NCBI GenBank assembly: GCA_021234155.1
Contig: JAJEKV010000023.1
Span: 10,241,141 to 10,305,140, forward strand
Direction: 5' to 3'
Origin: Isoetes taiwanensis
Taxonomy: Eukaryota; Streptophyta; Lycopodiopsida; Isoetales; Isoetaceae
DNA: 64,000 bases
Part shown: positions 44,360-56,446 of the stretch, piece after piece
Position numbering within the stretch: position 1 is the first letter of the stretch
How the letters are laid out: each line of letters opens with the position of its first letter
Notes under the pieces: generated by a model
What the model saw: only the letters and a program-made list of their open reading frames with translations
Told to the model about the DNA's origin: nothing
The model's database searches: none
Position numbers and translations under genes: made by a program

Positions 44360-45110
44360 ATTGGAATGCATTCCCCTATGGTTAGTCGCAGAGGCCTTCA
44401 CCCAGTCTTAGCTTCTCCCCTTTGCAATATTCGATGAAGTTGGTTCGAAGAAGAGTGGCTCGGACTGGCTGGAGGCACCTGCGACTCAACACTGGAGAAT
44501 GCACTAGAGCTTGGGCAGATCAAGGGTGGATGTGGGATAAGGAGTCTGCATTGCTGTGTGTAAGACTCGAGGGCCTTCTCGACTTGCGAGTCAAGAAAGC
44601 CCCCAGTCCTCCTTAGGGATGCAGTTCAAATGCATTAACCTATGGCTAGTCGCAGAGGCCTCCACCCAGTCTGAGCCCCTCCCCTTCGCAATATTTGAGG
44701 AAGATGGTTCGAAGGAGAGTGGCTCTGACTGGTTAGAGGCACCTATGACTCGATACTAGAGAATGCACTAGAGGTTGGGCAGGTCAAGGGAGGATGTGGA
44801 ATAAGGAGTCTGCATTGCTGTTTGTAAGACTCGAGGGCCGTCTCGACTCACGGGTCGAGAAAGCCCCCAGCCCTCCTTAGGGATGCAGTTCAAATGAATT
44901 CCCCTCTGGTTAGTCGCAGAGGCCTCCACCCAGTCCGAGCCCCTCCCCTTCGCAATATTCGAGGAAGATGGTTCAAAGGAGAGTGGCTCTGACTGGGTAG
45001 AGGCACCTGCGACTCGACACTGGAGAATGCACTAGAGCTTGGGCAGGTCAAGGGCTGAGGGCCTTCTCGACTCGCGAGTCGGAAAAGCCCCCAGCCCTTC
45101 TTATGGTCCT
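44360..45110. repeat. 264-bp tandem repeat, about 2.8 copies, each with the palindrome
   Basis: The landmark gttagtcgcagaggcc recurs at 44381, 44645 and 44909, exactly 264 bp apart. Each unit ends with the palindrome (44574, 44836, and after a deletion 45063) and agcccccagccctcc. Confidence 0.95.
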
Positions 45111-45169
45111 CTTGACTCGTATGTCTAGTATGCGACCACCAAGACTGAGCCTCCATCCAGTCTGGATGG

Positions 45170-45575
45170 CCGCATTCTCGACTCACATTTTGAGAACAGG
45201 GGGAGTAGACTAGTGTTGACTGGTTGAGGCATTCTCGACTCAGGAGTCGAGAATAGCGAGTCGAGAATAGGAGCATTGGCTGGCTGAGTTGCGAGTCGAG
45301 AATAGCGAGTCGAGAATAGGAGCGTTGGCTGGTTGAGGCATTCCCGACTCGCCGTCTCGCAAGTCGAGAATAGGAGCGTTGGCTGGCTGAGGCATTCCCG
45401 ACTCGCCGTCTCGCGAGTCGAGAATAGGAGCGTTGGCTGGCTGAGGCATTCCCGACTCGCGAGTCGAGAATAGCGAGTCGAGGATAGAAGCATTGGCTGG
45501 CTGAGGCATTCCTGACTCGCGAGTCAAGAATAGCGAGTCGAGGATAGGAGCGTTGGCTGGGTGAGGCATTCTCGG
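45170..45575. repeat. 50-60-bp tandem array of palindrome plus gagcgttggctgg
   Basis: The landmark gagcgttggctgg recurs at 45270, 45320, 45374, 45428, 45488 and 45548. Each unit has one or two copies of gcgagtcgagaatag and a cattcccgactcgc half-palindrome. Minus-strand frames through it (repeating NAPILDS and SGMPQPA) are repeat artefacts. Confidence 0.95.
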
Positions 45576-45579
45576 CAAG

Positions 45580-46803
45580 GGAGGATGTATTATGTGTTAC
45601 AAAGGTCTGTGCAATGCTCTAAACTACCTAACATCTTCACAGTTCAATTATGTGTTAGAAATGCTTTGTGCAATGAAACATTCGTAGCTGTTTCTTTTGT
45701 GTACATGCTTGCTCTGCAATTTTTTCCTTCTATCACCTGTCTTTGGAGGATTCCTAGTCGACAATTTTGGTTGCTTGTCCCTATTCGTAGTTATGATTAA
45801 ATAGCAACATTGAGGCATTCAATTAAATAATACAAACAAAGAACACGGAACTGGCTTCCCAAAAAAAAAAAAAAAATGATCCTCGTCCTGACACGATCTG
45901 AATAAAACAAGATAATATAAGGAAAGAACATACCTGGCAGATTTGCTGGAAGAAGACGCAACTTCCATGTCTGATTCCTTGCTTACACAGACACTTGCAA
46001 ATCGAGAATAGGGATTTGTCGGGCTGGAAATTGTATCAGGGGATAGTAAGATCCTTTAAATACTATAAAAGGAAAAAGTAAGTAAGAATACATTAAAGCA
46101 TATGGAAATAACAAGATCAATAAAAATAGTGCTAAAAACTTACTAAAAAGAACCTCGCTTTCTTCTTAGACAATAGCGGCCTTTGGAGGACTCGATCTGC
46201 GCGAAAACTTCGGCGCTGGATGCGTCACGATCCGTCGACCAGGCGGCTATCATAAGAATAGGTCGCAGAGGTGTTCGTCGATCGATCGCCCAGCAGGAAC
46301 AGAAGAAACAAATGGCGAAGGAGTTCGACAAAACAGAGGAGGATGAATCACAAAACAGAGGAGGATGAATCGGTCGGAGTCGAGGAAAGGGAAGAGTGCA
46401 GTTATTTCTCGTTGTATCCTCGATCCTCGCAAAAGTGCCTTAACGAAAGTCTGGCACGTACAGGCCATGTCATGCGTGCCGTGGGTGTGCGGACTGCTGA
46501 CGTGGCACCGTCAGCAGTCGCTGAGGAATTGGCACATGGCCACAAGAATATATTATAGCTCTATGGTTTTAATATTATGGTTTTAATATTTTACGGTTTT
46601 AATATTATGGTTATATATATTCTTATGATATTTGGTTATGATATGTTATATGGTTTTAATATTTATGGTTATATGGTTATATATATGGTTATGATGTTAT
46701 ATGGTTAGATGGTTATATTTTATTATTTTTTGTTTTGTAGTGTTCATGGTTATATGATTATAATGTGTCCTCTTTCATTTAGGGAGCATGTGAGATAATC
46801 AAA
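45580..46803. other. Spacer with AT simple repeats before the DUF7869-type gene
   Basis: The part at 46560-46740 is a degenerate ggttatatggttatatat repeat. Short overlapping frames on both strands at 46143-46586 lack motifs. No promoter is assigned. Confidence 0.5.
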
Positions 46804-49689
46804 ATGGAGCCAAGCAAGCCAAGTACAGGATATTGCCCTAGGCTCCAATGGAGGAAGATGGATTGCTTATTATTGCACCCATGCAATGGGACGGTCTTTG
46901 CAGAGAGCATCATAACTACAGTGGATCCATCTGATAGTGTGAATGATGAAAGGCTGGGAGATAATCATCTTGGTGTTGGCATTGGGAAGCTTCTTATCCA
47001 AGTTGATGCAATCATGTTCCAGGGGAGTTCCAGTGACTGCATTGTGTGCTCTAGGTTGCTGGAGTCTCAAACTCAGTTAAGATGGCCAATTAGACATATT
47101 ACACACAAGAATGGTGAGAACCTAGAAGGCCCAACTGAAGTAGATACCCCAAGGCCCAGCCCAGGCAATGTGGAAGGTTTGGTGGTGGATGAGCATCCTT
47201 TGATCACAAGGAAGAGGCGCTACATTTTTCATAGAAGGCATCCAAGGGAGCCCAAAAGGGCTAGAAGTGGCAGATATTTACAAAGAATAGAAAGTATGGC
47301 ACCAACCAAAGAAAACCTAGAAGCAATTAGGGGACAATAATGTTGCACTCTAGATTGCACAGTCCAGTATAGTGTGGATGACCTTGTGGAAATAAGGTCC
47401 CAATACATTGGACAACTTAAGAAAGACAGGATTAATTTCATCTACTCCGTATATAGAAATTCCTGCTATGATGGAAACACAGGAATATTACTTTTATCAC
47501 TTGAGGGGCCTGAAGGTATGTATGAGAGCATTGAGATGGATTCTTGGCGTGATCAAGACTTCATTTTACAGATACTGGGAGCGGGTCAGAAAAGGGCGGT
47601 TGTTCCAGCATGGCAATGCACTGACTTTGAAACCTAGGGCAAACACTTTGAAGGCCATTGCAGTCTTCGAGAGCTTTGTGAGATACATGTCTCAATCTAT
47701 GCCGCATAAGTCGAAGGTGAACGAGCACGGTGTACGAGTGATCCAAAGGGTGTTGCCACAACATTACATCCAGAAAGAGTGCCTTAAAGAGGTCAACTCC
47801 ATTCTAGAAACTACTGGAGGTCAGCCTCTTTCTCAATCACATTTCAGGAGGTTATGGAAAACTCACTTCTCAGACGTGTGTGTCTTGCAACACATGTCAT
47901 TCTCAAAGTGCAACACTTGCATTCAATTGAAGGATACACTTGCATCTGCAATGGAGAAAGAAAGAATGGCAATCAAGGAGCAATTTGCAGATCACCAAAG
48001 GGACAAAATATCATGTAGACAGCTGTATTGGCAGAGGAGAACATTTTCCCAGATGCAGCCTGACAAATTTTGGTGTATAATTCATGATAAGATGGACCAA
48101 CACAAGACTTTCTTGCCAAAGCTAGATCCTTTGCCCAAGCATTGTCAAAACGCTTTTCAGATGAAAATAAGTCTGGCGGGTGTCTTGACACATGGACATG
48201 GAACTGGCACCTATGGTCATTTTGTGCTTGATCTATGGAGGGATGATCCCAATTTCCATGTGAGTTCTATTTTCAAGTGCTTGAGAACACTAGAGAGAGG
48301 ATCGATAGAAGGGAGGAGATATTCTTCCTCAGCCCCCATTTTTGAGGCTTTGATGGATGATCAACCGCTCTGTTACCAAAGGCAAATAAAGGAGCTCACA
48401 TCCAAGGCGTCGAAAGAAGCAAGAATGACTTGGGATGACTTCCCCTTACTTGAAAAACAACTGTCAGAGGAGCTATATGTTCAATTGGACAATTGTTGGA
48501 AAGAAAATAAGAATAGATGGATGTTTGGGGCAATGTCATACTTGACAGCAGTGGGAGTATTCAAGATTGTGAAGGTGGGATTCATGATGGTTGGGCATAT
48601 GCATGATGATATAGATACACTCTTTGAAACTTTCTCTACCAAGATCAAGAGAGAAAACGTGACTAGTCTCCCTGAACTTATGGATGTGTTTGAGAGCTGC
48701 ATTGACCCCAACCCAAGGACTTTCTTGATGGATGAGGTTGCAGATTGGAAATCATTTGTCGAGGGATACTTGCTAGATGGTAAGGATCAGTTGACAAGAA
48801 ACATAAAGCACTTCAGTTTAAGTTTTGGGTCAGGGATGGAATACCGATCATGCAATATAAATGGAGACCAGGTGATAAGTTGTGGATGCCTATACAAGGA
48901 ATCGAGTTGTGGCAAAGGGGGGCTATATGTGAAGTTCTTATTCCTAGAGGGCAGCCAAAACCACTTCCTCCCTTCAAGGCTGTTAAAGACTCTAGCCAAC
49001 TAGTGAAGGGCATCAAGGATTATATAAGGCGCTGGGATGATGTTGGAAATGGAAAGCACACCTCCACTCTGAAGAAAAATCACATGGACTCCCTAATCAA
49101 TTATTGAAAGAAAATTGTGACATGTTTAGAAACAGAACAGCCATGCGGGGGGGAGCTGAGAGACGGGTTCTTACCAGAATCTAGATGGGAGGGTTCTCAT
49201 GGAGCAAGCACATCTAAGAAAGTTGACTTGGGTCCTAACAATGGCTCCAAGTGGTTCGTGGGAAGCAAGGCCTCAAAGCCGAAGTGGTTTGATCTTCCTG
49301 AGTGGGATTCTTTTGAGGACATCAAGGAAGGATACTTTGTGCTAGTAAGGCCTGACGATGAGGATTGTCCAATTTGGTTAGGGGTGGCACTCTTTGATGT
49401 TACCACCACCATGTCTGATGGAGAGGAGCTGCGTCTTGGATTCCAGGTTCAATATTGGGAGCCTGTTGGAAGGCACAAGAGGGGCAACTTGAAGGAGCAA
49501 TACACCGATTGCTGGGAGGAGTGGAGGACAAATCATGCTGATCCTCAAAGAAGGGAATTGGTAGAATGTGTGGTATGGTCATATCCAACTTGTCACATTT
49601 CAAAGGACAAGACCCACAAGATCCCCAAAAGGGAGATGGACAAAGCCATGAGCAACCTCCATGCTATAGCACTGTATGAGGGTAGATAA
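46804..49689 (+). pseudogene. DUF7869-type, probably transposon-encoded protein, nearly intact
   Basis: One long protein can be read with few lesions. It starts at the ATG at 46804, meets a TAA at 47338-47340, and continues in the same frame (CCTLDC, then VEIRSQYIGQLKKDRINFIY) to about 47445. It then shifts to a second frame (LRGLKVCMRALRWILGVIK, then a Cys-rich helix MSFSKCNTCIQLKDTL). The core domain is HDKMDQHKTFLPKL, ISLAGVLTHGHG, FVLDLWRDDPNFHVSS, LQ/VQLDNCWKENKNRWMFG and VGHMHDDIDTLFETFS. These Asp-rich strands suggest an RNase-H-like catalytic core, and the set matches the DUF7869 family as I know it. Near 48818 the frame returns to the first (FKFWVRDGIPIMQYKWRPGD), passes a stop at 49105-49107, and ends with a domain containing WLGVALFDV and VQYWEP at 49689. 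No terminal repeats were found. Confidence 0.6.
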
Positions 49690-51370
49690 AATTGAGAAGC
49701 TTGAACACTTTCTCAACTCGTGGCTTGTAATATTTATAAGGAAAATAAGTGACCCAGTTCTTGGTGTATGATGTGTAATTCTATACGTGCATTCAACTCA
49801 ATAATTTTTTTTTTTTTAGTATGAATTCCATTTTCAGTCTAAGACCCAAACGTCAGGGTCTGACCCACTTTAATTAAATGCGACTTCTCTTCCTTCATAT
49901 CCATGTCTGGTCCAACAAAGGCAGTTATTTTCTTATGATCTAACTTTTATTCACCTTCTGCCTCCGTATATTATAAATTACCACTCCATATAAACCATTG
50001 GGTTCAATTTTATGTGATCCACAACAAGATCATTTTTAATATATAGTCTCTGGGTTATGCAAGACACATTTGACCTTCTAGAAAGTGAATTTCATTTGCG
50101 AACCAACCAGGGACTGCCATGCAGTACTCCTTAATCCAATGATTTTCCTTTATATTGTTGTCCTTTAACATTTATCTTAAATGCCAAAAACAACATCCTA
50201 CAGTAAGTCCTTTGGTGTTTACCTCATATATTTTCACAAGCTATAATCTTGCACCATAGATGTGAGACTTCTCAAATTCTACGACTGATCCTCATAGACA
50301 ACCCTAATCAGAGTACCCATAATTTAGTGAGTAACTTCTAGGGTAAGAGACCTCAACCCAGATTGCTAATACAAGTGTGTTGAATGCATTCCTTAGGAAT
50401 TCTGAACTTAATTCTCCCAGTATATCATTCAGACTAGAAAGTAAGGGATATATCATCTTTCCTTTCTCTTCCTCATACTTGTTGATTTCATACAATTCGT
50501 AGAAGTTCTTAAAACAACACAACTCAGGGATCTATTTTTCCTATAGGGATAAATCCTCCATTGAGTGCACCATATTGTGTCAATAAGGAATGGGAGATAG
50601 TCTTACTTGTCCAAGACAAGGGTAGAAGAGAGCTTCCTCCATAGAATGCAATGTGGATGGTCGATGATAAAAATGTGGATTTAATGTTTGTATATCTGAA
50701 ATGTTGTTATAAAAAATTTCATTTTTTAGTTGTACCACACATTCCATGTAAATGAAATGGTGTTAAAATCCTCGCACTTGTTTCAAACAAGTCACCATTT
50801 GCAATCAAATTCCGCACTCCAAAGAAAGTAGTTTCTACCTTACACATTAGAAATCTCGCCGAAATTCTTACTTTTCGTAACCTCCAAAAGGAATGCAGTT
50901 GTCCATTCCTTGCATCTCTAATCCATTATTGTTTGGGGTTAAACTTCCAACAATAGCATGGCTTTGCTAAAGGTCAAGCATTATTGGATTGGCACTCGTA
51001 AACAATCGCTCTATACATTATCAAAGGTTTTACTCTGATATTATGTTTCTATGAGACTCATACTCTTTTCTTTTGCTCTATCATTCGAACTTTTTACCTC
51101 AAATTCTCTAAGCCTTGTATGAGAATTATGTTCCATATTTATTGCAAGTCGACGGAATGGACATGTACGCAAATTCATCCCTATGTTACATGAGATTAGT
51201 CATCTAATGTCATGTATCTTTATCTTCTATTTGCCTATCTTTAGCCCAAATAGATGATATGATGCACTGCATTCCATTATCTTTATCAGATATATTGCAT
51301 ATGTACTTGATCGACACCATTAAACAATTTTGAGCATTAGCAAATTCAGAGATTGCTTTTTGGTATTCAG
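49690..51370. other. AT-rich spacer
   Basis: No gene is supported. One 72-codon minus frame (50304-50522) has no motif. Confidence 0.45.
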
Positions 51371-52295
51371 GCAAGGCCTGTTGTTCTTTATGGTTGCCCA
51401 ATTTGGGGCCCTGAGCTTCCTCTCAAAGGTTGGAATAAAATAGAATAAATCCAGAAAAAAAATTTGCTAGTTGAACTTGGAGTTAAGCCTCAGATTCCAT
51501 ATTGCATGTTGCTTTCTGAGACAGGTCTTTTACCTCTAGAAGTTGAAGCTTTGATTAGGACAATCACTTATATAAACAAAGCTTTGGCAATGGAGCAGGA
51601 TAGGCTCCCCTATATGGCATTGCAGCAATCTAAATATAAAGGCTGGTATGTTGATGCTTTGAAGTGGGCAGAACAATGGCTTGGCTTGAATACCTGGCCA
51701 GATTCAGTAAAATATTCAGAGATAAGAGTTTTTGTGACAGAAAGAGCACTTAGCAAACTATGGAAAATTGGGGACACAGGCAGTACAAAGAAACACTTTT
51801 ACCTAGCAGAGATTAATTCTTTACAGGATTATAAGGAACAAGATTATTTGTTATTACATATTAGCCGCAAGAACCGGATGCATATTTCTCAATTGAGCTT
51901 TCTTCTCACCATTTGCATATTGAGACATGTAGGTGGTATAGGACGCCTTTGCACGAAAGGTATTGTGTTGGATGCTTTGAACCGATGCCAGAATCAGAAC
52001 GTCATACATTTCTAGAATGTTCTTTTTATGAACATATAAGGATAAAATATGGTATAGAGGTAAACACTCTACGAGATCTTTTTTGCAGTATCTTCACATA
52101 CTTTAAGCACTTACATTCGGGATGTTTGGAAGGAAAGGGCAGACATAATTGAACTGTATAGTTTAATGCTTAACTTTGATATATGTAGCGCCTTGGATTA
52201 GTGCGACTCAAACTTTGTAATATTTTGCCATAAAGGCCTGAGGTCCTAATTGGCTTGATAAATTCAAATCATATCATATCATATCAATACAATAT
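51371..52295 (+). pseudogene. 5'-truncated LINE, reverse transcriptase C-terminus and 3' tail
   Basis: The segment opens with ARPVVLYGCPIWGPELPLKG, the PvLLYG.e.WG box at the end of non-LTR reverse transcriptases, then one stop (about 51445) and LVELGVKPQIPYCMLLSETG. The helical C-terminal region continues in one frame to 52015 (WYVDALKWAEQWLGLNTWPD). A frameshift near 51910 moves the C-terminal Cys/His motif to the next frame: HIETCRWYRTPLHERYC, then CFEPMPESERHTFLECSFYE (C..C….E.H.fleC). The 3' end shows ggcctgaggtcctaattggc and a short atatc repeat tail (52268-52290), as in LINEs with microsatellite tails. Few lesions suggest a fairly young insertion. Confidence 0.75.
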
Positions 52296-52299
52296 ATGA

Positions 52300-54345
52300 T
52301 AAAAAAAAGATATATAGAGGTTCTTGGTGTGGTCTTATTAGAAAAAAAATGAAGAAGCCTACTTACTTCTTATTATTATAAAGTTTGTGGCTGCTCCAAA
52401 GTGATGTCTAAGTAGGACCATAGTATATGTAGTTCACCTTTTATGATAGGCTATAACTTTTGTAAATGTGAACCTTTGTTGGCAATATATATCTCAAATT
52501 TCATGCTAGAACAACGTATTATATGCAAGATTTGAATATAAATAGGCATGAACTATTTCTAGCATTAGAACTATTTCTAGCATTAGACCAGTTGGATGGA
52601 GAAAATCTCTCTAGTTATTTGCGTTGACTCCATTCATTTTGTCCCCTACAATGATACCATGACTTCTCATCGTCTATGAGATGACTTTTGAGAGGTGTAA
52701 GTGGACATCCATATACATTCAAAGTAGCCCTTAATTGCTTAGTTTTTGTGCTTCAGTATCACCCTTTAGATAGACAATGCCCCTTAACCCCTCCTAACCA
52801 ACTATTGTTATCATACAGAATATGGTATATGTGAACTATATTCTAAAGAATTGATTAAGATGATGAGTTCTTGACTTTCAAATGGAAGGTCATGTGGATC
52901 AATAATTGGCATCGATATAGTAGTCTATCTTGATCTTCTCTAGTCACAGCTTTTAATATTTTTTGCTTGTTTCAGCTTGCATTGCTTTCTTAACTTTGGG
53001 AAGCTTTGAAATATAGTTTTTGAAGTTCACCCTCAAGGCACAAATCTAGAGATCAAACATGAAAAACATTTGATGATAACTTGGAACTACTAAAGTTTTA
53101 GCCCAAACCTAGCAATAAATATTTTTTTATTAATAGAGCAGCTTATGAGCTACTAAATCCTAAAATTCAACTTGAGGTTAAGATAAGGAAGTTATTGATT
53201 TAAAATGAACCTATGGATCAGTAATGGTCTTAGATATAGAAATGTTTCTTGATTCTTATGATCATGCTTTTTGCTCTTTTTCTTTACTTGTTTTTGCATT
53301 GGTCTCATATCCATACAAGCATCCATATATGATTTTTTTCAATGACATGGTATTTCAATAAATTTCATTCAAATTTAACAAAATAAATATCAATAAAGTA
53401 CTATAAGTTAAAGTTAGAATTTATGCATGAATAAAATAAACAACTTATAATAAATTATAAAAATTATAATAAATTATAATAATAAATTAAAATAAATTAA
53501 CTTATATACCAAAGTTAAAATAAAAAATCATTTCCATGCAAAAGTTATAGATTTTTAATTGAAACAGCCTTCTAGGAACTATTATTGGTCCACAAAAGAT
53601 AGAAATAGTTTTGACCATGTAATGTTTGACTGACGATATCTTCCTTCCGAGACTTCGGATTGGAGCAAGGCTTTTTGTGTATTCATCTTTATTTCGTATA
53701 AAAAAATACCATTATAATGAAAAAAATTAAAAAAAAAATCATTTTATTCAGACAGTTTTATATTATGTAAACATGAACCAAACTAGACTCGACCCCCCTT
53801 GTTTCACCTAAAGATAACTTTCAATTTTGGGGGTCTATGCATTTTTAACTTTTTTTTTTTATGCAACATGACTGCCATATATTAATATTTAGAAAGGGTT
53901 CCACTGAATCCTATGCCATTTATGTGAACTGTACAAATGAACCATTTATGGTCCATCAAGTGACAACTCTAGTGTTAGTGAACTGTAATAGAGCTTTCAA
54001 AAATGACAGGTATTTATCCATTCCGAATGTAAAGGAACTCGAACACGAATGTAGATTCTGAAACTAGATGATACACCATCCAAAGGACCGTGGGTGACTA
54101 ATTTTGAGAAAATGATTAAGATCCTACTACTTCATACAAGTCGCTATCAAAACCTTGGACGTATAGGTAACCTAGCTTTTGAGATAATGAGCCACCCAGG
54201 GCTGAGTTGTTGCACTAAAAAATAGGACTAAAAATATCGCAGTACCATGAAGTAGACAAACACCTTGCGAGCCCCTTACTGGGGCTCTATTTGTTGCAAT
54301 GTGCGAGCAATGGTGTCTATCCCCTTTAACCAGCCGTTCGATACT
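52300..54345. other. AT-rich spacer
   Basis: No gene or element is supported. A run of aaattataataaatta repeats lies at 53440-53510. Confidence 0.5.
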
Positions 54346-54350
54346 TTTAT

Positions 54351-54419
54351 GGCATCTTTGAGCCCTATATAGCCTAGATTATCAGCTCCTAGCTTGGATT
54401 ATAGGGGCTCAAAGATGCC
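54351..54419. repeat. Short inverted repeat
   Basis: Arms ggcatctttgagccc (54351-54365) and ggggctcaaagatgcc (54404-54419) enclose about 38 bp that itself contains cctagatt/agcttgg near-inverted parts. It may be a small foldback remnant. Confidence 0.75.
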
Positions 54420-54420
54420 C

Positions 54421-54506
54421 AACGTTGCCTGCTAGGAAGTTTGTGGCTACCTATTATGCCCTACGTTGCCTGCTAGGAAGTTTGTGGCTACCTATTATGC
54501 CCTATC
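54421..54506. repeat. 43-bp tandem duplication
   Basis: Two adjacent copies of acgttgcctgctaggaagtt followed by tgtggctacctattatgccct. Confidence 0.9.
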
Positions 54507-54509
54507 ACA

Positions 54510-55010
54510 GGGCTCGAATCAACGGTCTGAATCGCTTAATTAGAAAGCTTGTCGATTAGGGCCCTAGAAACTTCCAAGATGAACACACTTGTAATGAGTC
54601 AAAATGCCACTGCAGTCCAAATTCGTGTAAATACCAGCAATATTGGCATAAATTCCAGAAAATCATCGCTATAAAAATGGCATACCAAATATAAAGTGAT
54701 ATGTGGACCAGAGACATCTTTAACCATTGGATACATTTGTTTTACATCCAAATACACAAAGCCTTGAATTGAACATAAGGCTGCCACGAAGCATGGGATA
54801 GTATTTCAGTGACTATTGACTACTTCGCATTTGAGATCGAAGCACTCTCCCGAAAAAACATTAATGGGTCCAAAGATTTTTGACGAATTGTTTCAGATGC
54901 TAAAAGCTAAGCTAGAGTCAGTTAGACCTGCATTTTACAACGATATGTGCATGAAAAATATGGAATTAATGGCAATATATTGAACAACTTTCCATTTGTA
55001 CAAAACCATA
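54510..55010. other. Spacer
   Basis: No gene is supported. A 62-codon minus frame (54599-54787) is hydrophobic but isolated. Confidence 0.35.
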
Positions 55011-55011
55011 C

Positions 55012-56060
55012 ATCCAGGCCTGTTGTCCAGTATTGCTGTTTTCCAAGTAATCCGTGACGCCTCCTTTCCATATGCAGAGATGAAACTCATCGGCATGTCC
55101 ATGATTAGACAGCACTACTTATACAAGGCATTCCAAATAAGTTACTCCATCATTTTAAACTTGAAAAAAGTCTCATTAGTGCTTTCAAGCTTGAAATTTT
55201 CACAGTTCCTCATCAAATCCTCCTAGATCTGCACCAGCCCAATTCTTGTATTTTATGCAATGCATTGCACAGTCCGCAGTCCACAATCTTTATTCAGTTC
55301 TGCTGCTATGCTGATTATGTGATTTTAACATTCCTCGCCACAATCATAGAACGCTTATTGAACTCCCAGTCTTCCTTCGATAATAGGTGCTAGGCATTTG
55401 CCACAATTCAGATGGCACTGATCTAGAACTGCAAAACCTGAAGCTCTGTCCATGAGAATTTTGCACAAGGGACACACTCCCCTTGGAAGCTAACATTTCA
55501 TAGGTTCATGTGGACACCCTGTTGTCCAGTATTACTGTTTTCCAAGTAATCCGTGATGCCTCCTTTCCATATGCAGACATGAAACTCATTGGAATGTCCA
55601 TGATTAGACAGCACTTACACGGTATTTCAAATAAATTAATCAATCATTTTTCTAAATTTAGAAAAAGTTTCATTAATGTTTCCCAGCTTGAGTTTTCACA
55701 GTTCTTCATCAAACCCTCCTATATCTGCACCAGTCCAATTCTTGTGCACGGTTCCCAGTCCAGAATCCTTATTCAGTTCTGCTGCTATGTTAATTATGTG
55801 ATTTTAATATTTCTTGCCATAAGCATACAAAGCTCATTGAACTCCCAGTCCTCCTTCGATAATGGGTGCTCGGCGTTTGCCACAATGCAAGTGGCACTGA
55901 TCTAGAACTGCAAACCTGACGCTGCTCCAGCTGAAAATGTCAAAAGCATTCTGCACTTTTATGTTCAAATACATAAAATTGTATCATTTCATGTGCACCT
56001 GTCCATGACAGTGTTGCACAAGGAACACACTCCCATTGAAAGCTAGCATTTCATAGGCTC
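55012..56060. repeat. Segmental tandem duplication, about 0.5 kb per copy
   Basis: Copy 1 (about 55012-55508) and copy 2 (about 55511-56060) share ccaagtaatccgtgacgcct, ctgctgctatgctgattatg and the gaacacactccc…gctaacatttcatag end. The offset is 499 bp at the start and about 480 bp later because of indels. The copies differ at roughly one base in ten by eye. No protein is conserved between them, so the unit is probably noncoding or 3' sequence of the minus-strand gene to its right. Confidence 0.85.
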
Positions 56061-56446
56061 ATGCATACACCCTCACCTGTTAATGCATTTATATGGGCAT
56101 TATATATATCATTGGATGCCGAACCATAACTGTATTCTTCACATATTCAACAGTTCAGGTTTTTTAGCTTTGGTCAGAGTATGGTAAACACAGCCACAAT
56201 GGGGATAGAACTGGTTCATATACATCAGACATTGAATTCAATTATTGCACAGATAAAAGACCAAAAACATTACTAGATGCATTCTTTTCACCAGATCTGA
56301 AACAGACGTGGTCTTATATGGTGAGGTATGCATCCGTGGCAAATATCCGTGGCAAACGGGACACCTGCTAAATGGTGAGGGTCCAATCAGATTTTTCCTA
56401 AGTATATCTATACACGAAGATACATTAGAAGCTCTCTTCAAAAACA

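Larger units (their letters stand above)
39305..45560. repeat. Dispersed palindrome family with core CTCGACTCGCGAGTCGAG
   Basis: Perfect or near-perfect copies occur at about 39305, 39433, 40439, 42217, 42352, 42402, 44574, 44836, 45063 and many times in 45225-45545. Decayed copies lie at 40505, 42292 and 45173. Arms usually extend with ttt/aaa to 24 bp or more. The family is confined to the neighbourhood of member B. A single weak relative (tttctcaactcgtggc) lies near 49708. Confidence 0.92.

Noticed and set aside
45240-45578. CRISPR-like look of the 50-60-bp array
   Set aside because: Spacers are not unique, unit length varies, and the host is a plant; it is a minisatellite with palindromes.
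44890-45578. Minus-strand open frames through the palindrome arrays
   Set aside because: The peptide repeats (APILDS, SGMPQPAN) follow the DNA repeat units and have no conserved domain.
46143-46586. Small overlapping frames before the DUF7869-type gene
   Set aside because: All frames open by chance over about 200 bp; no coding signal.
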